Counted from the first letter of the stretch, positions 23,650 through 36,486 are shown. The stretch is 64,000 bases of DNA from Trematomus loennbergii (GCA_012861695.1 JAAOOA010000060.1:15499972-15563971), one strand, 5' to 3'. Numbers and translations are program-made. The notes: generated by a model from the sequence alone, not told the origin.

Positions 23650-24115
23650 ATTGTCAATTTACAATTTCCATGCTGTTCAGATGCCTCATAAGGGCTGTGC
23701 GCGTGTCTTGCCCCGCGGCGATTTTTTTAGGTTGCGTCTCCCCAACGTTGCTTCCAGGCGAATACAGAGGAGTTGAAAAGAGCCCTTGGACATTCGGAAA
23801 TCTTTGATCCACTGCACATTGGTGTACGTTGGCACCACCTCCCACCAGGCCGACGTTCTATTGTTCACCCAGAGTTCCGTAGTATTCGCATATCTGGAAC
23901 ACATACAAAGACACAAATTAGCCCTACATAACTCCATAAATCCTACATTAGATAGTATTAATGTGATTTAATGAACGTACCATTGCTGTTCTTTGGGCGT
24001 GATAACGACCATCATCCTCAGCTGTCCTACGGCGAAACATGTCCATAGCGTGTGCTTTCGTCGTCCAATCCTTTTGTTAAGGCTTCTTAACCGCCTTCGC
24101 CTCCGACTTAGCATT
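23650..24115 (-). pseudogene. HARBI1-type transposase, 5' exons only
   Basis: On the minus strand a putative exon at 23893 down to about 23690 encodes ELWVNNRTSAWWEV and WIKDFRMSKGSFQLL, the N-terminal region of Harbinger (DDE_Tnp_4) transposases upstream of the catalytic domain. A possible upstream exon above 23981 is separated by an 87-bp intron with donor GTACG and acceptor CCAG, although the joined phase appears to make a stop. An AATAAA on the minus strand lies just below 23660. The DDE core is missing. The gene converges with the Myb-like gene. Confidence 0.6.
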
Positions 24116-25403
24116 TCTATTGCATTTGAATGGTCGATCTGTATTTGTATTTGTGGCTGAGTTATTGGCTTAAATAACTCAGTTACGAAGCTGGATAACA
24201 CGACCACCAAAACGTCAACTCCATACCGTGTCTGAGGTCGGAAGGTAAACAGAAGCATACAGCGGAAGCGGAAGTTTTTTTTCTTCTTCTTCTTCTCTCG
24301 GTTTTTTGGCAAATTGCAACTTTAAGGTGCATACCGCCACCTACTGTACTCGCCGTGAAGTTGTTTGCGGCCTGCCAGTAAACCCAAAGCAGAAGAAGAA
24401 GAAGTGACGTCAGCGGCTCATTTGCCTAATCCACCCCCAGGAACTCATTTTGGTGTGAACGCGATCTGCTTTAGTTCATCAGAACTAAAAGAGCTCTCAT
24501 GAACTAAAGTTCTCATGAACTACTGTGGGAAAAGTACTTGGTGTGAACGCCCCTATAGGAAGCTTCTTCCAACGCTTCTGCCCATTCACTTTGAATGGGG
24601 TGACGTCACTTTTCGCCGAACTGCATTGTGGGAAGCAGAGCGGAGCTTTCCTGGCGTTTCAGGCTGCAAAAGTTGAGCAATGTTCAACTTTTGAAGCTTC
24701 TGAAGCTTTCGGTGGAGTGTCAGCCAATCAAATCATATGCCAGTACAAGCTCTAGCCAATCAAACCGCTGCTTGTGTGTCAGGGGCGGGAGATTCATGTG
24801 ATTGGTTGTTGGTCGAGCTTCAGACACGCCTGCCGGCAAGCTTTTTCCAAAGCCGCTGTGTGGACGGGCCGTGAGTGTGTGTGTGTGTGAGGAAGTCCGC
24901 GGATTGGTCAATTTGGACCAATCCACGGACTTAAGGTAACGGCTCCGCGGACGTAACGTAACGGCTCCACGGATTGGTCCATTTGGGTATGGTCACGTCA
25001 CTGTACCCAGGAAGAAAAAGAGAAATCTCCAACGAGGCGTTCTGGGGCAGCATAGACAGGTCTTTTCTGTGTTAGACTTTTACTCGCTACAGGGTGTACT
25101 TTGAGGGTTTGTGACTTTGCAGACCGTTTACATGCATAAGAGGGGATGGGTAATAACCGGAAAAGCATGACATGGGACCTTTAAAGTACAAGTTTTGGAA
25201 AGAAAACCCAGATCCAATTCAAGCTTTCATTTATGAAAAATAAAATAAGACTCCAAAAGTTTCCCCTAATAAAGTGAGTTGATTTAAAGGCATATAACCA
25301 GATTCTGGTGTATTAGTTTGATCAAAGGCTGACGTGAAGTACATAATATACTCCCACATGCGTGGCCAGTACAGATGGGCATTTCAAAATGTCAAGCAAA
25401 CAT

Positions 25404-25530
25404 ACCATTATTTATTTTTATTTTATTTAACCTTTATTTAACCAGATAAAAACATTGAGATAAAATCTAATTTTCAATGCTGACCTGGCCAAGAAGGCAG
25501 CAACGTTACACATAACACATAACACATAAC
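25404..25530 (-). mobile_element. L2-type LINE 3' tail, reverse orientation
   Basis: AACCTTTATTTAACCAG...CATTGAGATAAAATC...GACCTGGCCAAGAAGGC is the reverse complement of the L2 3' end seen at 22305-22446. Only the tail is clear. Confidence 0.65.
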
Positions 25531-26844
25531 ACAAACATATAAAATACAGAGAGCATAACTAAGAAAACAAAAGACGAAAAAGCAGTCACTACATTGTGCA
25601 CATTAGGACAGTAAGAAAAGTACACTACCTGTTACTGCAAGAGCAGCTGGTGGTGAGGACTTAGATTCTCAGATCCTTCTCATATTTATAAATGTACATA
25701 TAAATGGATATAGAAAACACTGCGATCACTGTGACAGTCTGTCTGTTTTTGTCTCACCATCTGTAATTTTCGACCACATACATACCAGCTAAACTTCCTA
25801 TGGATGCCTGGCCCATGTAAAGACTTCATAGCTTTGCAGCGTTCCATCAGGATATTAGAGATGAATCATACATGAATCATGCATGAATCACTTAAACTAA
25901 TGCATATATGAAATGAACAATCTCATTGTGGATCTCACAGACACTTAAACAAGACTTGATTCGACCTTAGAAACATTATTAGTGAAGGTGGAGGAACGCA
26001 GTGAGCACAGGTAATTGAGAAACCCGCTGATAGGCTCTGGATCAACCCTCATACGCAAGCATATAATGGACGTATATAAAAATACGTCATTGCATTGGAG
26101 AACATCTGAACAAAACTGGTTGAGAGCAAAGCATTGCAGGTAATGGAGGTCACCCATTCTTAACCTGGCTCCCCATTACACATCCACTCAGCGGGCTATT
26201 TCAGCAGCTGCATGTATGGGGACAAACATCTACGCACAAAAACAGAACTTAAAATGGATATGTGAGGACTAAAGAGTGGATGATGGCTGTTTTTTTGATG
26301 GGCTCGGTCCATTATTTCTTCCATCATCTGTTGTTGTATGTCTGCATAACTGTCTCCGTAATGGTGGGTGTTTTTATTTTGTACTAGGGTCCTTTACTGT
26401 AGGTCTGGTACAGTCTAGTCAGCTAAGATGAAACCCAGCTTTGTTTGTCCTTTCGCATTATAAACAGCTCCTGTTGCATCTGAAAAAGCTATTTTGTTTT
26501 AAAAAAAGGAAAGATTCTGAGATTATATGAGTGGTTTATGTTTAAGCACGTGCCCTACGAATGCCAGATAATTCACATTACTACCAACTGATTTACAAAG
26601 CATAGTGTAGGATCTTGGTGTGAGTTGTGTGAACCACAATTGGTTTTTGCTTATTTCTGTGTATGTGAATACACAGCAAATACAAACTTCACTAGGGTAA
26701 AACAATTAACTAGTTTTTATCATTAATGTGCACATGATGTACATTATAAGGATTTTCTCCACCAACAACCACACTCTGAGGAGGATATAGCTGTTGTAAC
26801 TTTAGTTAGATTCAATACCTTAATGCTTGCATTTGTCATGTTAT
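25531..26844. other. intergenic sequence
   Basis: No gene, RNA or delimited repeat recognised. Confidence 0.3.
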
Positions 26845-26848
26845 TTAA

Positions 26849-27643
26849 AGGGCCCATGTCATGGCCATTTCCACTGATCATAATTCCATTGTTGAGGTAT
26901 ACTAGAATAGATTTATACTGTGCAATTTTCCAAACTCACATTGGTATCTCATACAGCATCTCTGTAAAGTACGTGTATTCACTGAATTTCACTCTCTGCC
27001 TTTAACGGCTCGTTGTAGCTCCAATAGCTCCAGCCCCCACCCTCCCTGTGAGCACAGTGTGCTCTGATTGGTCGGGACGTTGTGAATCGCGCTGAGCTCC
27101 GTGGAGGTGTTGTTTCCTTGTTAGCGATACACAGCCAAACACAGCCAAACTCATCCTGAGCACACACAAAGTCACAGCCGAAGTAAAAACAATAAGTGTG
27201 GCTTGATATTGAGTAAGAAAAAGGTTGATAAACGCTGTGAGAATTGGTCTGCAGAGAGAATTTCGCCGCGATCCCAACTGTCTGTTATCAGCCTGCAGCC
27301 AGGGAGGAGAAATCAGCTGAGCTGCCTGCTCCCTGCACACAGATGTGTGTGTGAGGAAGTCCGTGGATTGGTCAATTTGGACCAATCAGCGGGGGCTTAA
27401 CGTAACGGCTCCGCGGACGTAACGTAACGGCTCCACGGATTGGTCCATTTCGTTCTGGGTACGGCTTGACATCATGCCGTACCCGGAACGAAATGGAAGA
27501 ATCAAATGGACAGAGTGTTAGAGTTTTACTCGCTACAGGGTGTACTTTGAGGGTTTGTGACTCTGCACACCGTTTACATGCATATAAACTTTCATAACAC
27601 ACAAGGGGACGGGTAATAACCGGAAAAGCATGACATGGGCCCT
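26849..27643. mobile_element. TTAA-target MITE, uninterrupted copy
   Basis: Left end AGGGCCCATGTCATGG, right end CATGACATGGGCCCT, flanked by TTAA at 26845-26848 and 27644-27647. At 795 bp it shows what the outer shell of the 19397-25180 nest looked like before later insertions. The open frames within it have no domain. Confidence 0.92.
27445..27496. repeat. 20-bp inverted repeat (hairpin) within the TTAA MITE
   Basis: Arms 27445-27464 and 27477-27496 pair with one mismatch around a 12-nt loop. The copy in the 19397-25180 nest does not keep the hairpin in the same form. Confidence 0.8.
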
Positions 27644-27647
27644 TTAA

Positions 27648-28850
27648 TTCAGCCCCAGTTAGAACAGTTGCTGTGACAGTTTTCATATCTAAAATGTTGA
27701 AATGCAATTTACAAGATAACTCATAACTAACTATTTACTGGCTGAGTGGAGTGCATAAATGGCTTGAACAATGTAGACAGCTATCATGAGTATCTATTTA
27801 ATCCATGGTAGTAATAAACAGAATCCTCCCACATGAGCAAACAAGAGAAATCATGCTCAAATACACTCTCTCTTGCAAATGCAAATATGAAGAGAAACCA
27901 AGTGCAGCAGACACACACACGCATGCAAACAATAGTCCCACTGAAGGTTGTCATTTGTTATGCAGCATTGACAGCCCTGCCCCTGGGTGACGGATGCCGA
28001 GCCGGATCTGTAACCACCACCGTGTGATACCGCTGTCAGCTGAGTAAAGGAGCATAAATCAACAGAAAGTCCGCACTGTGTGAACCAGAGACCACACAGG
28101 TTAATGGTGAGTTGCAGAGCAAAGTATCTGGACCATGTCCGCACAGTGTGTTCATTTGTTTCAACTACAAGACAGTCAACATTGACTGCCACATTAAACA
28201 CAGAGTCTCTGTTATTGTGTGAAGAGAATCTGAAGTGAATGAAACAGGTGGAGAAACAATATTTTTTTCTTTAAGGAATCTGTGCTTTATAAATTGTAAT
28301 CTCATGACCAATAGAAAAGACTACCTGATTGCTCTTCCTGCCTTACAATGTAGCTGTAACATTTTTAATGGCTTATCAATAACTTTCTGTGTATTGCTGC
28401 AGAGTGACATTTAAAAAGGGAGCAGAAATAAAAAAAATTACTTTGCAGTAATGTGTAATACCAGTAAAAACAAGTGTAATATCTGTTCCACTCTCTGATG
28501 TGTAGGTCTTCAGAGATAAAAGGCTAGCGCATTATACTGTACATCATGTATGTATTAGTGTCAGCAGTGTAGTGGGTGTATTTAATTTCCTTAGCTGCTA
28601 TGCCCTGGCACTTGCACATGCACACACTTATGCACATACACAATCTGTGATACAGACCTCTCCAGACCTGCAGTGTGCCTCAGTAATTACACATCTGCCT
28701 CTTTTCGTGTAGCTACAGCTGATGATGACAGTATGGTCAGATTCTACAATCAATTAGACTATTAATTTTGCTTGTTTGTATCTGCTGATGGTGCTGGCAT
28801 GCCTATCTGTTAAAGACTACAGGTCAGGGCCAGGAGTCAGGGCCAGGAGC
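27648..28850. other. intergenic sequence
   Basis: No gene, RNA or delimited repeat recognised. The minus frame 27857-28201 has no recognisable domain. Confidence 0.3.
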
Positions 28851-29195
28851 CCATAAAGCAGTGGTTCTCAACTGGTTTTAATGACCCACTCGAAACGGGT
28901 CCACGACCACCCGTTTCGAGTAGGTCGCAGATGTGCGAGTGAAGAAAAAAAAAACTTTTATTTGAAGGCCTCATTTTCTAATGCTGTGCATGCAGTAGGC
29001 ATTGGACTGGAAGTACCGGAGACCATAAACGGTTTTGAAAACTCATCTTCTCAATAAAACATCTTTGCTGATGTTTTTTCGAGTCTTCTGGCCAATCAGA
29101 ATCAAGATTGTTGCCGGAAGTCCCCACGGAGAATAACTTTGCGGTATAACTATTCTTTATACATCCATGGGTACAACTTCAGATAAAAATGCGTA

Positions 29196-31594
29196 TATGG
29201 GGCATTCTACCGAATTAGTACAAAGTGCGGTCCCACAACAAGAAAAAGGATTTAACAAAACAATTAAGTATTCAGACATAGATATTTACCAAGAATATGT
29301 TATGGTCTATTTAAACACAAGGCATTAAATTAGATAGTGATAAGCTTAAAATATACAAAAACATCATTTATAGGGTACTTTCTATTGAGAAGTAGCTGTC
29401 CCCAACCCTGACATCTACATTTCATGTTCTGTAAATAATACTTAAAACATTTTTTTAAATTGTGTTCAATGGTGTATTTAGAAGATCTTTATGATTACAT
29501 TCAAACAGAAGTTGGAATATTTTTTATTTATGTGGGTTTAATTTTTTAATAAAAAAACTATACTCAAAAAATCATGTCCCCAGTTTTCATGTCACTACCG
29601 AAACACAAAGGGTTTTAGTCCAATGGCTGAGCCTGGTTTTAGCAACACCCCTGCATTTTTGACTAGGCAGTGACACTGCATCCCTGTCCCTCATGGCTGA
29701 ATGGCAAGTAGCTAGATCCCATACTTTTGATATAAATCTGTTCCAAAATCTGAAAATCGGCGTGTAACCTTAAGAATTGTCACTACCGAACACATATTAT
29801 CTTCAATTAAGTAAACCTTTTCGGGTTTTATGCAAAGTATTAGGTTTTTATGTGTGTAAACCTCTTAAAAGACGTGTATGCTAGCCATGTACTTGCTAGC
29901 ATTCTTTACAGTAGTTATGCTCAATTTTAGTCACTACCGAAACAGTCACTACCGAGACATATGGTTAAGTTTCGGTAATTGACATGATCGTTTCGGTAGT
30001 GACAAAATGGAATGGTAAGCAGGTAAATCCCACCATTTTGAAATAAATGTGTTTTAAAGTCTGAAAATCAGTGTGTTACTTTAAAGGGCTCTTATTATAC
30101 TATTTTTAGTCATATATTATAGGTCTCGGATATATAAAAAACATGTCTATGAAGTGCTTTGCTTAAAATACCAAACAAATCACCCATTCTAGCCTCATCC
30201 CCCTCTATTTCAGCCTGTTACTAAAGTGCTGATTCTGGGTCAGTAGCTTCAAACATTCACACTTCAACATAAGGCATGTTATGAGTTAAGATTAAGCAAT
30301 AAGGTTGAGGGAATATGATACAACCTTGAGAACAAAATACTGTGGTCACTACCGAAACCAGTGGCGGCGCCAGGGTATGGCTGGGGTAGGCTACAGCCAT
30401 ACCAAGAAATGGCTTAGCCCCACCTCAGCCCCACCATGAAAAGTGATGCAAATTCAATTAAATAATAAGCGAAATGCTAAATGTTGAGAACACGGATTGC
30501 GAAAATATACGGGTCGTGTCCACAACACACAAACTGATCCTGCTGTAACAACAAGTGCACGTTACTGATGCAATATGGTTGAGACCATTCGGGCTTATGC
30601 TATAAGAGGGGTGCAAGGAATAGTCTAAGTAGTGGGGGAGTTTATACACTAAAGGTGTGGAAATTCTCTGGCGTTATAATATCAGCGCCCGCGGTCAGAT
30701 CAAAATGCCTCTGAATGCAATTTGAATAGACCTATAGCCAATCAGAGCAACGCAACGTTGGATCTGCGTCATGCCTTATTGATTGAGATCAATCGAAACC
30801 GCCATTCAGTATCCCCATTGGATCTTCAACGTGTACTATGATACGTCACGTTCACAGTGATCCCTTTTTATTTACTACAAGACAAATGTGCCGTTTTATT
30901 TCATACAGTTCCATTTGATTGAGACAGGGAAATAATCTAAACCTCACGCGTGGCGTTTCACTGTCAAGGGGGGCGATATAGCGTTTATGTAATTACATTG
31001 CAAATACTGACTTGAGCCCCACCACTGTATGGGTAAGCCCTACCATAGATTACCCAACAAAAATGCTCTGGCGCCGCCACTGACCGAAACAGTGGATGTT
31101 TTGTAAAAAATAAAGTATATTGAGTTATCAACTAAAATGCTATGATACTGATTGGTTTAATGTATGTTCAATTTCAACAATCATCAACTCTGGAATCAAT
31201 ATGATCAGTATATGCATTTTACAAAGAAAGTTTGCATTATGATTTTTATGAATTGTATAAATTGAACTTTGATTGATTTAATTGTGAAAACCCTCAAAAC
31301 ATATTTGTTAAAATACTATTTAGAGAAGGGAAGGTAAAACAATCTTAACAGGTTAATATAATACTTTTTTACTACAGTGTATTTACTATGTTTCGGTAGT
31401 AACCATTTTTGGTAGAGGAAGAACATTCCAATACAGTCTGAAAATACGATATAAAAATGTACGGTTCTTTTACTAGATATGTGTAATTTAGATATGGTAC
31501 AACATATATATGGACAAAGTTTTGGGGAAAAAACATTCAAAATTTCAAAACATTTCCTACCTGACTTTTAACCAATTCGGTAGAATGGCCCATA
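29196..31594. mobile_element. TIR element rich in CACTACCGAAAC motifs (level 2)
   Basis: Left tip TATGGGGCATTCTACCGAAT and right tip ATTCGGTAGAATGGCCCATA are inverted repeats flanked by TA, so a TA duplication is possible. The AT-rich interior holds CACTACCGAAAC or close variants near 29592, 29781, 29932, 29947 and 30347, and inverted forms near 29989 and 31389. About 310-bp direct internal repeats (29690-29790 versus 30009-30085) are also present. No transposase frame. Confidence 0.8.
30359..31082. mobile_element. hAT element with 8-bp TSD (level 3)
   Basis: Ends CAGTGGCGGCGCCAG and CTGGCGCCGCCACTG are perfect inverted repeats. The TSD ACCGAAAC (30351-30358, 31083-31090) lies in one of the CACTACCGAAAC motifs of the surrounding element. 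The 724-bp body has no transposase frame. Confidence 0.95.
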
Positions 31595-31659
31595 TATTAC
31601 AGCACGAAGGAAAAAAGTGGATCCCGAGGCCTGACCAGTTGAGAACCACTGCCATAAAG

Positions 31660-33609
31660 CACTGTAATCAGTCTTGAGCAGTAAATTAGGGTTGGTCCTG
31701 CAACCTGGCCAGTTCCCTCACTATGGATCTAAAAAAAGCGTGTGAATAATTTTATGTGGAGAAACAATGAAGGGGTTTTAAACTAGAAAGGCCCTCGGAA
31801 AGACGACCTCTGATAAGACAGTTTCCTTAAGTTAAAAATAATGCACGTAACCCACGATTGGATTCTGCTCCAAATTTGCATGGGTGACTTTGGCCGATTA
31901 TACATACTTACAGTAAATTAAGTATCAATAAGGCCAGTAGTTTATTCTGTCATCCCTTCTATGAGAATGTGCACAGAGCTTGAGGAAACAAAGCCTTGGT
32001 TAACAAAGTAAGATGATAACCACCGTTATGGTATCCTTTCGCTCTGATTAGAGTTTTAGGCTTTGTCAAGGCGATGAAAACCTGGGTCTGTCGTACTACA
32101 TAGTTCTGACCTCAGGTGGATAAAAGATATCAGGAATAATTCTGCTCATTTGACATATGGATATATGGTGGAAATAGATTCAAACCCACAATGTGGTCAT
32201 ATTGGCCCTTTTGTCCTTTTCTGAATGAAAATACGAGTCATTTAAATTGCTTCATGAGGCCAAATTTGAAAGAAATACAAACAACATTTATTAGTGTTGT
32301 TGTTGAGACTTATAAATGAAAACCAATCAGTAAAGGTACAAAACTCAGTTAGCAGAACATTGCTTACAAATAAGGCTAAAAAAGCAAAGCTTATCAACCA
32401 TTCATTAATGATGCAACAAAAGTGAAGCAAGCCTTTGGTAAGCATGTGGATTATTCAGCTGTGAATTACCGCGTCCTTATATTTATATGTAGAGCTGGGA
32501 GACAAACCTCAAAACAGGCATGTAATTAGACTAAAAGCCTCTGAGATTACTTGTTTTGCTTATGGCTGACTGTAGAATTTGTGAAAATCTGTTTTTAATC
32601 CTGTTGAACTTTTTGTTTAAAGTCACCCTCTGTGAGAGGATTTTCTAGGATGATTGTGGAAAAGGGAACAATATGTTTCCTCTAGGGACTCTCTGGACAT
32701 GTAGTACCCTGTCAGCCAGTATACGTAATGCTAATTACCTGCGACAGATATGAAAAAAACTAATGGCATGGTTCCTCTATTTGTGTCCTCTAATCCTCAC
32801 CTATGGCTTTCACACCTCATTTCCACATATTGTCACCACAGCCCTGTATGACCAATACATCATGTACCCGTTTCAGTGGCTCTTTATGTAAGTGTTCATG
32901 TGACGCAAAGTAAATAATGATGTCCTATGTTGTGTATATTTTGAATACGTTTTTGTCTTTACAAATGCACCCTTCACCACAACTCATATGTCATTTTAGT
33001 AATGTTTTAGTATGTGAGCCTGGGATTATAACTGTGTATGTACTCAAATATATTCAGGGCCATCTGCTGTTCTAGTATGTTTAAATCTGTTTAAACAAGC
33101 GTGCATCACAGAACAAGTCCCACAGCAAAGTCTTTAAGTGCATTATTGCTCAATACATGATGCTTGTTCTCCCCTTGAATACAAATCAAAATGTCCCATC
33201 CCATCCTGCTTTTTAACAAAATTCTGTTTCACCTAATTCGACAAAAGGTGCTTAAAAAAACATACAAACATGAAATGAAGAAGATGATGAAGATGTGTGA
33301 GAAACAACATTTTCAACTAATGGCCAACTAATAGATAATTGTACTTTTAAAATATTCAAGTAAACAAGAAGGGAACAAGGGTTGAACTGGTCATAAACAA
33401 CAGAACATTGCAACCAATGACGCTATCAGTGGCAAGTAGACGTTGCTTAATATTAAGGGTACACATAAGGTTAGTAACAACTTTCGAGTAGCTTGTTTTC
33501 AGATTAACTGTTGAGCAATAATGTGTGACTCTCTGGGATGTGTGGGGTTGGTTCAGGATCGGTAAGGCTAAAAGCCATACCGGGTGTACTTGTCTTATCT
33601 TTTACACAC
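31660..33609. other. intergenic sequence
   Basis: No gene, RNA or delimited repeat recognised. A GAAGATGATGAAGATG run occurs near 33279. Confidence 0.3.
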
Positions 33610-35447
33610 TTCAATCAAGTTAAGCTTCTAGGAACTTATCCAAATTGATGTATGTCTTTCATTTCAGACAGGTATTTTTCCAGATAGCATGAAAATAGCA
33701 AAAGTTATCCCACTTTTTAAAACAGGGGACAAAAGCCAATTTACTAACTACAGACCAGTGTCCTTGCTTTCAGAATTTTCAAAGGTCTTGAGAAATTGTT
33801 TGTCCAAAGATTTGATAATTTTTATTGAGTGAGTATGGATTTAGGAAAAATCGATCTACAGCTTTAGCTTTAATGAAAATAACAGAAGAAATTACAACAG
33901 CTATAGAAAGAAAGAAATACACAATAGGTGTATTTATTGACTTAAAAAAGGCATTTGACACCATAGACCATTACCTATTAATTTCGAAATTACATAGATA
34001 CGGTGTGATAGGAGTAGTTCTAGATTGGTTAAAAAGTTATTTAGATAACAGACAACAATATGTAGAATTTGCTGGTAGGACATCGGAGTGTATGAACATA
34101 GAATGTGGTGTCCCGCGGGGCTCGGTTTTAGGGCCTAAACTTTTTATTTTGTACATCAATGACATATGTGAAACGTCAACATTATTGCAATTTGTGTTGT
34201 TTGCAGACGACACCAATTTCTTTTGTTCAGGAGATGATTTAAACCTTTTAGAAAAGTGTATTGGACATGAAATGGTCAAACTTAAAAGATGGTTTGATGA
34301 AAATAAGTTAACCCTAAATTTGAATAAAACTAAGTTTATGGTTTTTGCTAATAGAAAAAAAGATGAAAACATTTCACTGTCCATTGATGGAGTTTTTATT
34401 GAAAGGGTTTCTGAATTTCGATTCTTAGGTGTGACACTGGATGATAACCTGACATGGAAATCACAAATAGCACATGTTAAAACCAAAGTGTCCAGGAATA
34501 TTTCTGTTCTAAACAAGGCAAAGTATTTGCTAGATTACAAGGCATTGAGAATGTTGTACTCTTCACTTATTTTGCCATTTTTCATTTATTGTATAGAAGT
34601 GTGGGGCAACACGTATATGAGCAACATAAAGCCATTGTCAATATTACAGAAAAGGGCAGTAAGAATAATACATAAAGCTGATTCAAGAGAACACACCAAC
34701 AGACTGTTTTTTAAGTCAGGACTCTTGAAACTCAAAGACATAGCTGAGCTGCAGACATTATCAGTAATGCACAAGGGAAAAAACAGAATTTTACCAGTAT
34801 ATTTACAACAGTTGTTTGTTTTTGGATCAGACAAGGAAGACCACAGAAGGAAATTAAACTTTAAGCATCCTTATGCAAGGACTACTCTTAAGCAAATGTG
34901 TATTTCGGTGGTTGGTGTAAAATTGTGGAATTCTCAACAAAAGGATCTAAAGAATTGTATATGTATTTTTCAGTTAAAGAAATTGTATAAATTAAGAAAG
35001 ATGGGACTATATGAAGCAGAATGGGAAGTCTATGTACTTTGGTCCTGCATTGCTAAATATTTTTGATGTCTTTGATGTGATGTCTGTTCTTTATTTGCAG
35101 GTCCCATTGTTATTGTTATTGTTATTATTGGTATTATTATGGTTATTATTATTATTAGTATTATGCGCCACTTTCCACCTTCTTCTCCAGTAGGACTCAG
35201 ATGAGGGTGTACTGTTATGTTTGGCTGTGAATTTTTTTAATTTTTTTTTATTATGAAGGGCAGACCATCTATTTGTATTTATTTTGTTTTTTTTAGAAAG
35301 GGGCAGGTCATATAAGATTGTATTCTTCTCCCTGCTCGTTTTCGCTCAATGGTGTGTTTATAGAGACATGTTTTGTTGGCAATTATTGTACATTTGGTTA
35401 TGCGTACCATGAGCGGGACAAATAAAAAATGAAAAAAAAATGAAATG
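33610..35447 (+). mobile_element. 5'-truncated non-LTR retrotransposon (CR1/Jockey/L2-like)
   Basis: RT homology starts near 33625 (LSFQTGIFPD, then IPLFKTGDK), runs through the long frame below, and is followed by a roughly 380-bp 3' UTR with TTATTATTATT reiterations. It ends GACAAATAAAAAATG and an A-rich tail near 35447. A frameshift and small deletion near 33785-33825 separate the first RT blocks from the long frame. The 5' part (ORF1, endonuclease) is absent, as usual for LINE insertions. Confidence 0.8.
33825..35066 (+). CDS. LINE reverse transcriptase, partial (413 codons open)
   Basis: Encodes RT palm, thumb and C-terminal region of a LINE. Blocks in order: SEYGFRKNRST (residues 2-12), FIDLKKAFDTIDH near 37-49 with the first catalytic Asp, GVPRGSVLGPKLFILYIND near 95-113, FADDTNFF near 127-134 with the catalytic Asp pair, then LTLNLNKTKFM and FRFLGVTLDD. 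The C-terminal segment after about 240 is the usual LINE tail ending before the 3' UTR. The ATG at 33825 is internal; fingers blocks 1-2 lie upstream in another frame. It is the best preserved reading frame in the window and suggests a fairly recent insertion, but the copy cannot move by itself. Confidence 0.85.
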   Translation: MSEYGFRKNRSTALALMKITEEITTAIERKKYTIGVFIDLKKAFDTIDHYLLISKLHRYGVIGVVLDWLKSYLDNRQQYVEFAGRTSECMNIECGVPRGSVLGPKLFILYINDICETSTLLQFVLFADDTNFFCSGDDLNLLEKCIGHEMVKLKRWFDENKLTLNLNKTKFMVFANRKKDENISLSIDGVFIERVSEFRFLGVTLDDNLTWKSQIAHVKTKVSRNISVLNKAKYLLDYKALRMLYSSLILPFFIYCIEVWGNTYMSNIKPLSILQKRAVRIIHKADSREHTNRLFFKSGLLKLKDIAELQTLSVMHKGKNRILPVYLQQLFVFGSDKEDHRRKLNFKHPYARTTLKQMCISVVGVKLWNSQQKDLKNCICIFQLKKLYKLRKMGLYEAEWEVYVLWSCIAKYF

Positions 35448-36089
35448 TATGGGTCTATAAATAGTAGAATTGACTCCACAAATATTACGTTATGCTCCTT
35501 TTCTTTCCAACAGATAAACATGCCATGAGAGACAGAGATACATTGAATGAGGGAGAAAGAGAAAGAAATGGGGGAAAAGATCGAAGTGCATGCATGGAGA
35601 GGTAGGCGAGCCTCTCCCATCAGTGTAAAGAGGATAATTGGTGGCCGACCCCTGGATGTCCATCATCCTCTGCTGAAAAGCAGGGTGACAATGACTAACA
35701 CTGTTCCGGTGTATCAGGAGCCGCTGCATCACATGCACATTCAAACTCCAGTGTACACACACCCACACACACACGTTCTCATACAAGCACAATAAAACCT
35801 GTAACCTTGCAAACAGAGTCTTATTTATATGTGTAGTACCCACTCAGTGGAGTAGTTACTCACTAATGCATGTAATTAGAGCTCTTTGATTAGGCCGGAT
35901 GAGCACTCAATAAGTACACTGAGTAGTGATGAGAGATGTGTATGAGGCATTTGTTGTGTGTGTACTGGGTGAATGAGTGGGTTCATGCATGCATTTACTG
36001 ATTTATTTTTTCTTTTATGGTACATGCTGCTCAAAGTAGAAAAGTCACCTGTCAGAACGATAAAATAAAAAGGTTTCATGGACACACAT
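35448..36089. other. intergenic sequence
   Basis: No gene, RNA or delimited repeat recognised. A short CACACACCCACACACAC stretch lies near 35755-35773. Confidence 0.3.
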
Positions 36090-36092
36090 ACA

Positions 36093-36483
36093 GGGTGTTT
36101 CTCAATCTCGAGTAAAGCTGCTCCAGAGCCACTATTTCAAGCATACTACGTCATCGAGTGCCGCCGAAGTACTGTTCCAATGTCCAGCATACTTGGAATT
36201 CTACCGAGCCCGGGGTACTTCGTAGCGAGAAATTTCGAGGCTGCACATGTGTAGACTCCGCGGTCTTAAAATCCCCACAATGCTTTGCGCACGGACCAAT
36301 TTCCCCAAATCTGTGGCGGAAAATGTAAGGCGGGCCTCTCATATGACGCACACCTGCACACTTGCTTGCCTGTTCCACTCTTCGTTTTCCGAATGCCAGG
36401 AAGTATTCTTGCCTCGCTTCTGAAGCAAGTGACTCGGAAGACATGTGCTACCAAGCAAGCGTAATCGACATTGAGAAACACCC
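36093..36483. mobile_element. MITE family 1, copy 3 (complete reference copy)
   Basis: Starts GGGTGTTTCTCAATCTCGAG, ends CGACATTGAGAAACACCC, 391 bp, flanked by ACA at 36090-36092 and 36484-36486. It allows reconstruction of copies 1 and 2. The open frames across it are chance. A 3-bp TSD fits PIF/Harbinger. Confidence 0.9.
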
Positions 36484-36486
36484 ACA

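Larger units (their letters stand above)
28859..31651. mobile_element. hAT element with 8-bp TSD, outer shell of a three-level nest
   Basis: Ends CAGTGGTTCTCAACTGGT and ACCAGTTGAGAACCACTG are perfect inverted repeats of hAT type, flanked by the 8-bp duplication CCATAAAG (28851-28858, 31652-31659). Shell sequence amounts to about 395 bp; the rest is the insertion at 29196-31594. No transposase. Confidence 0.95.
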
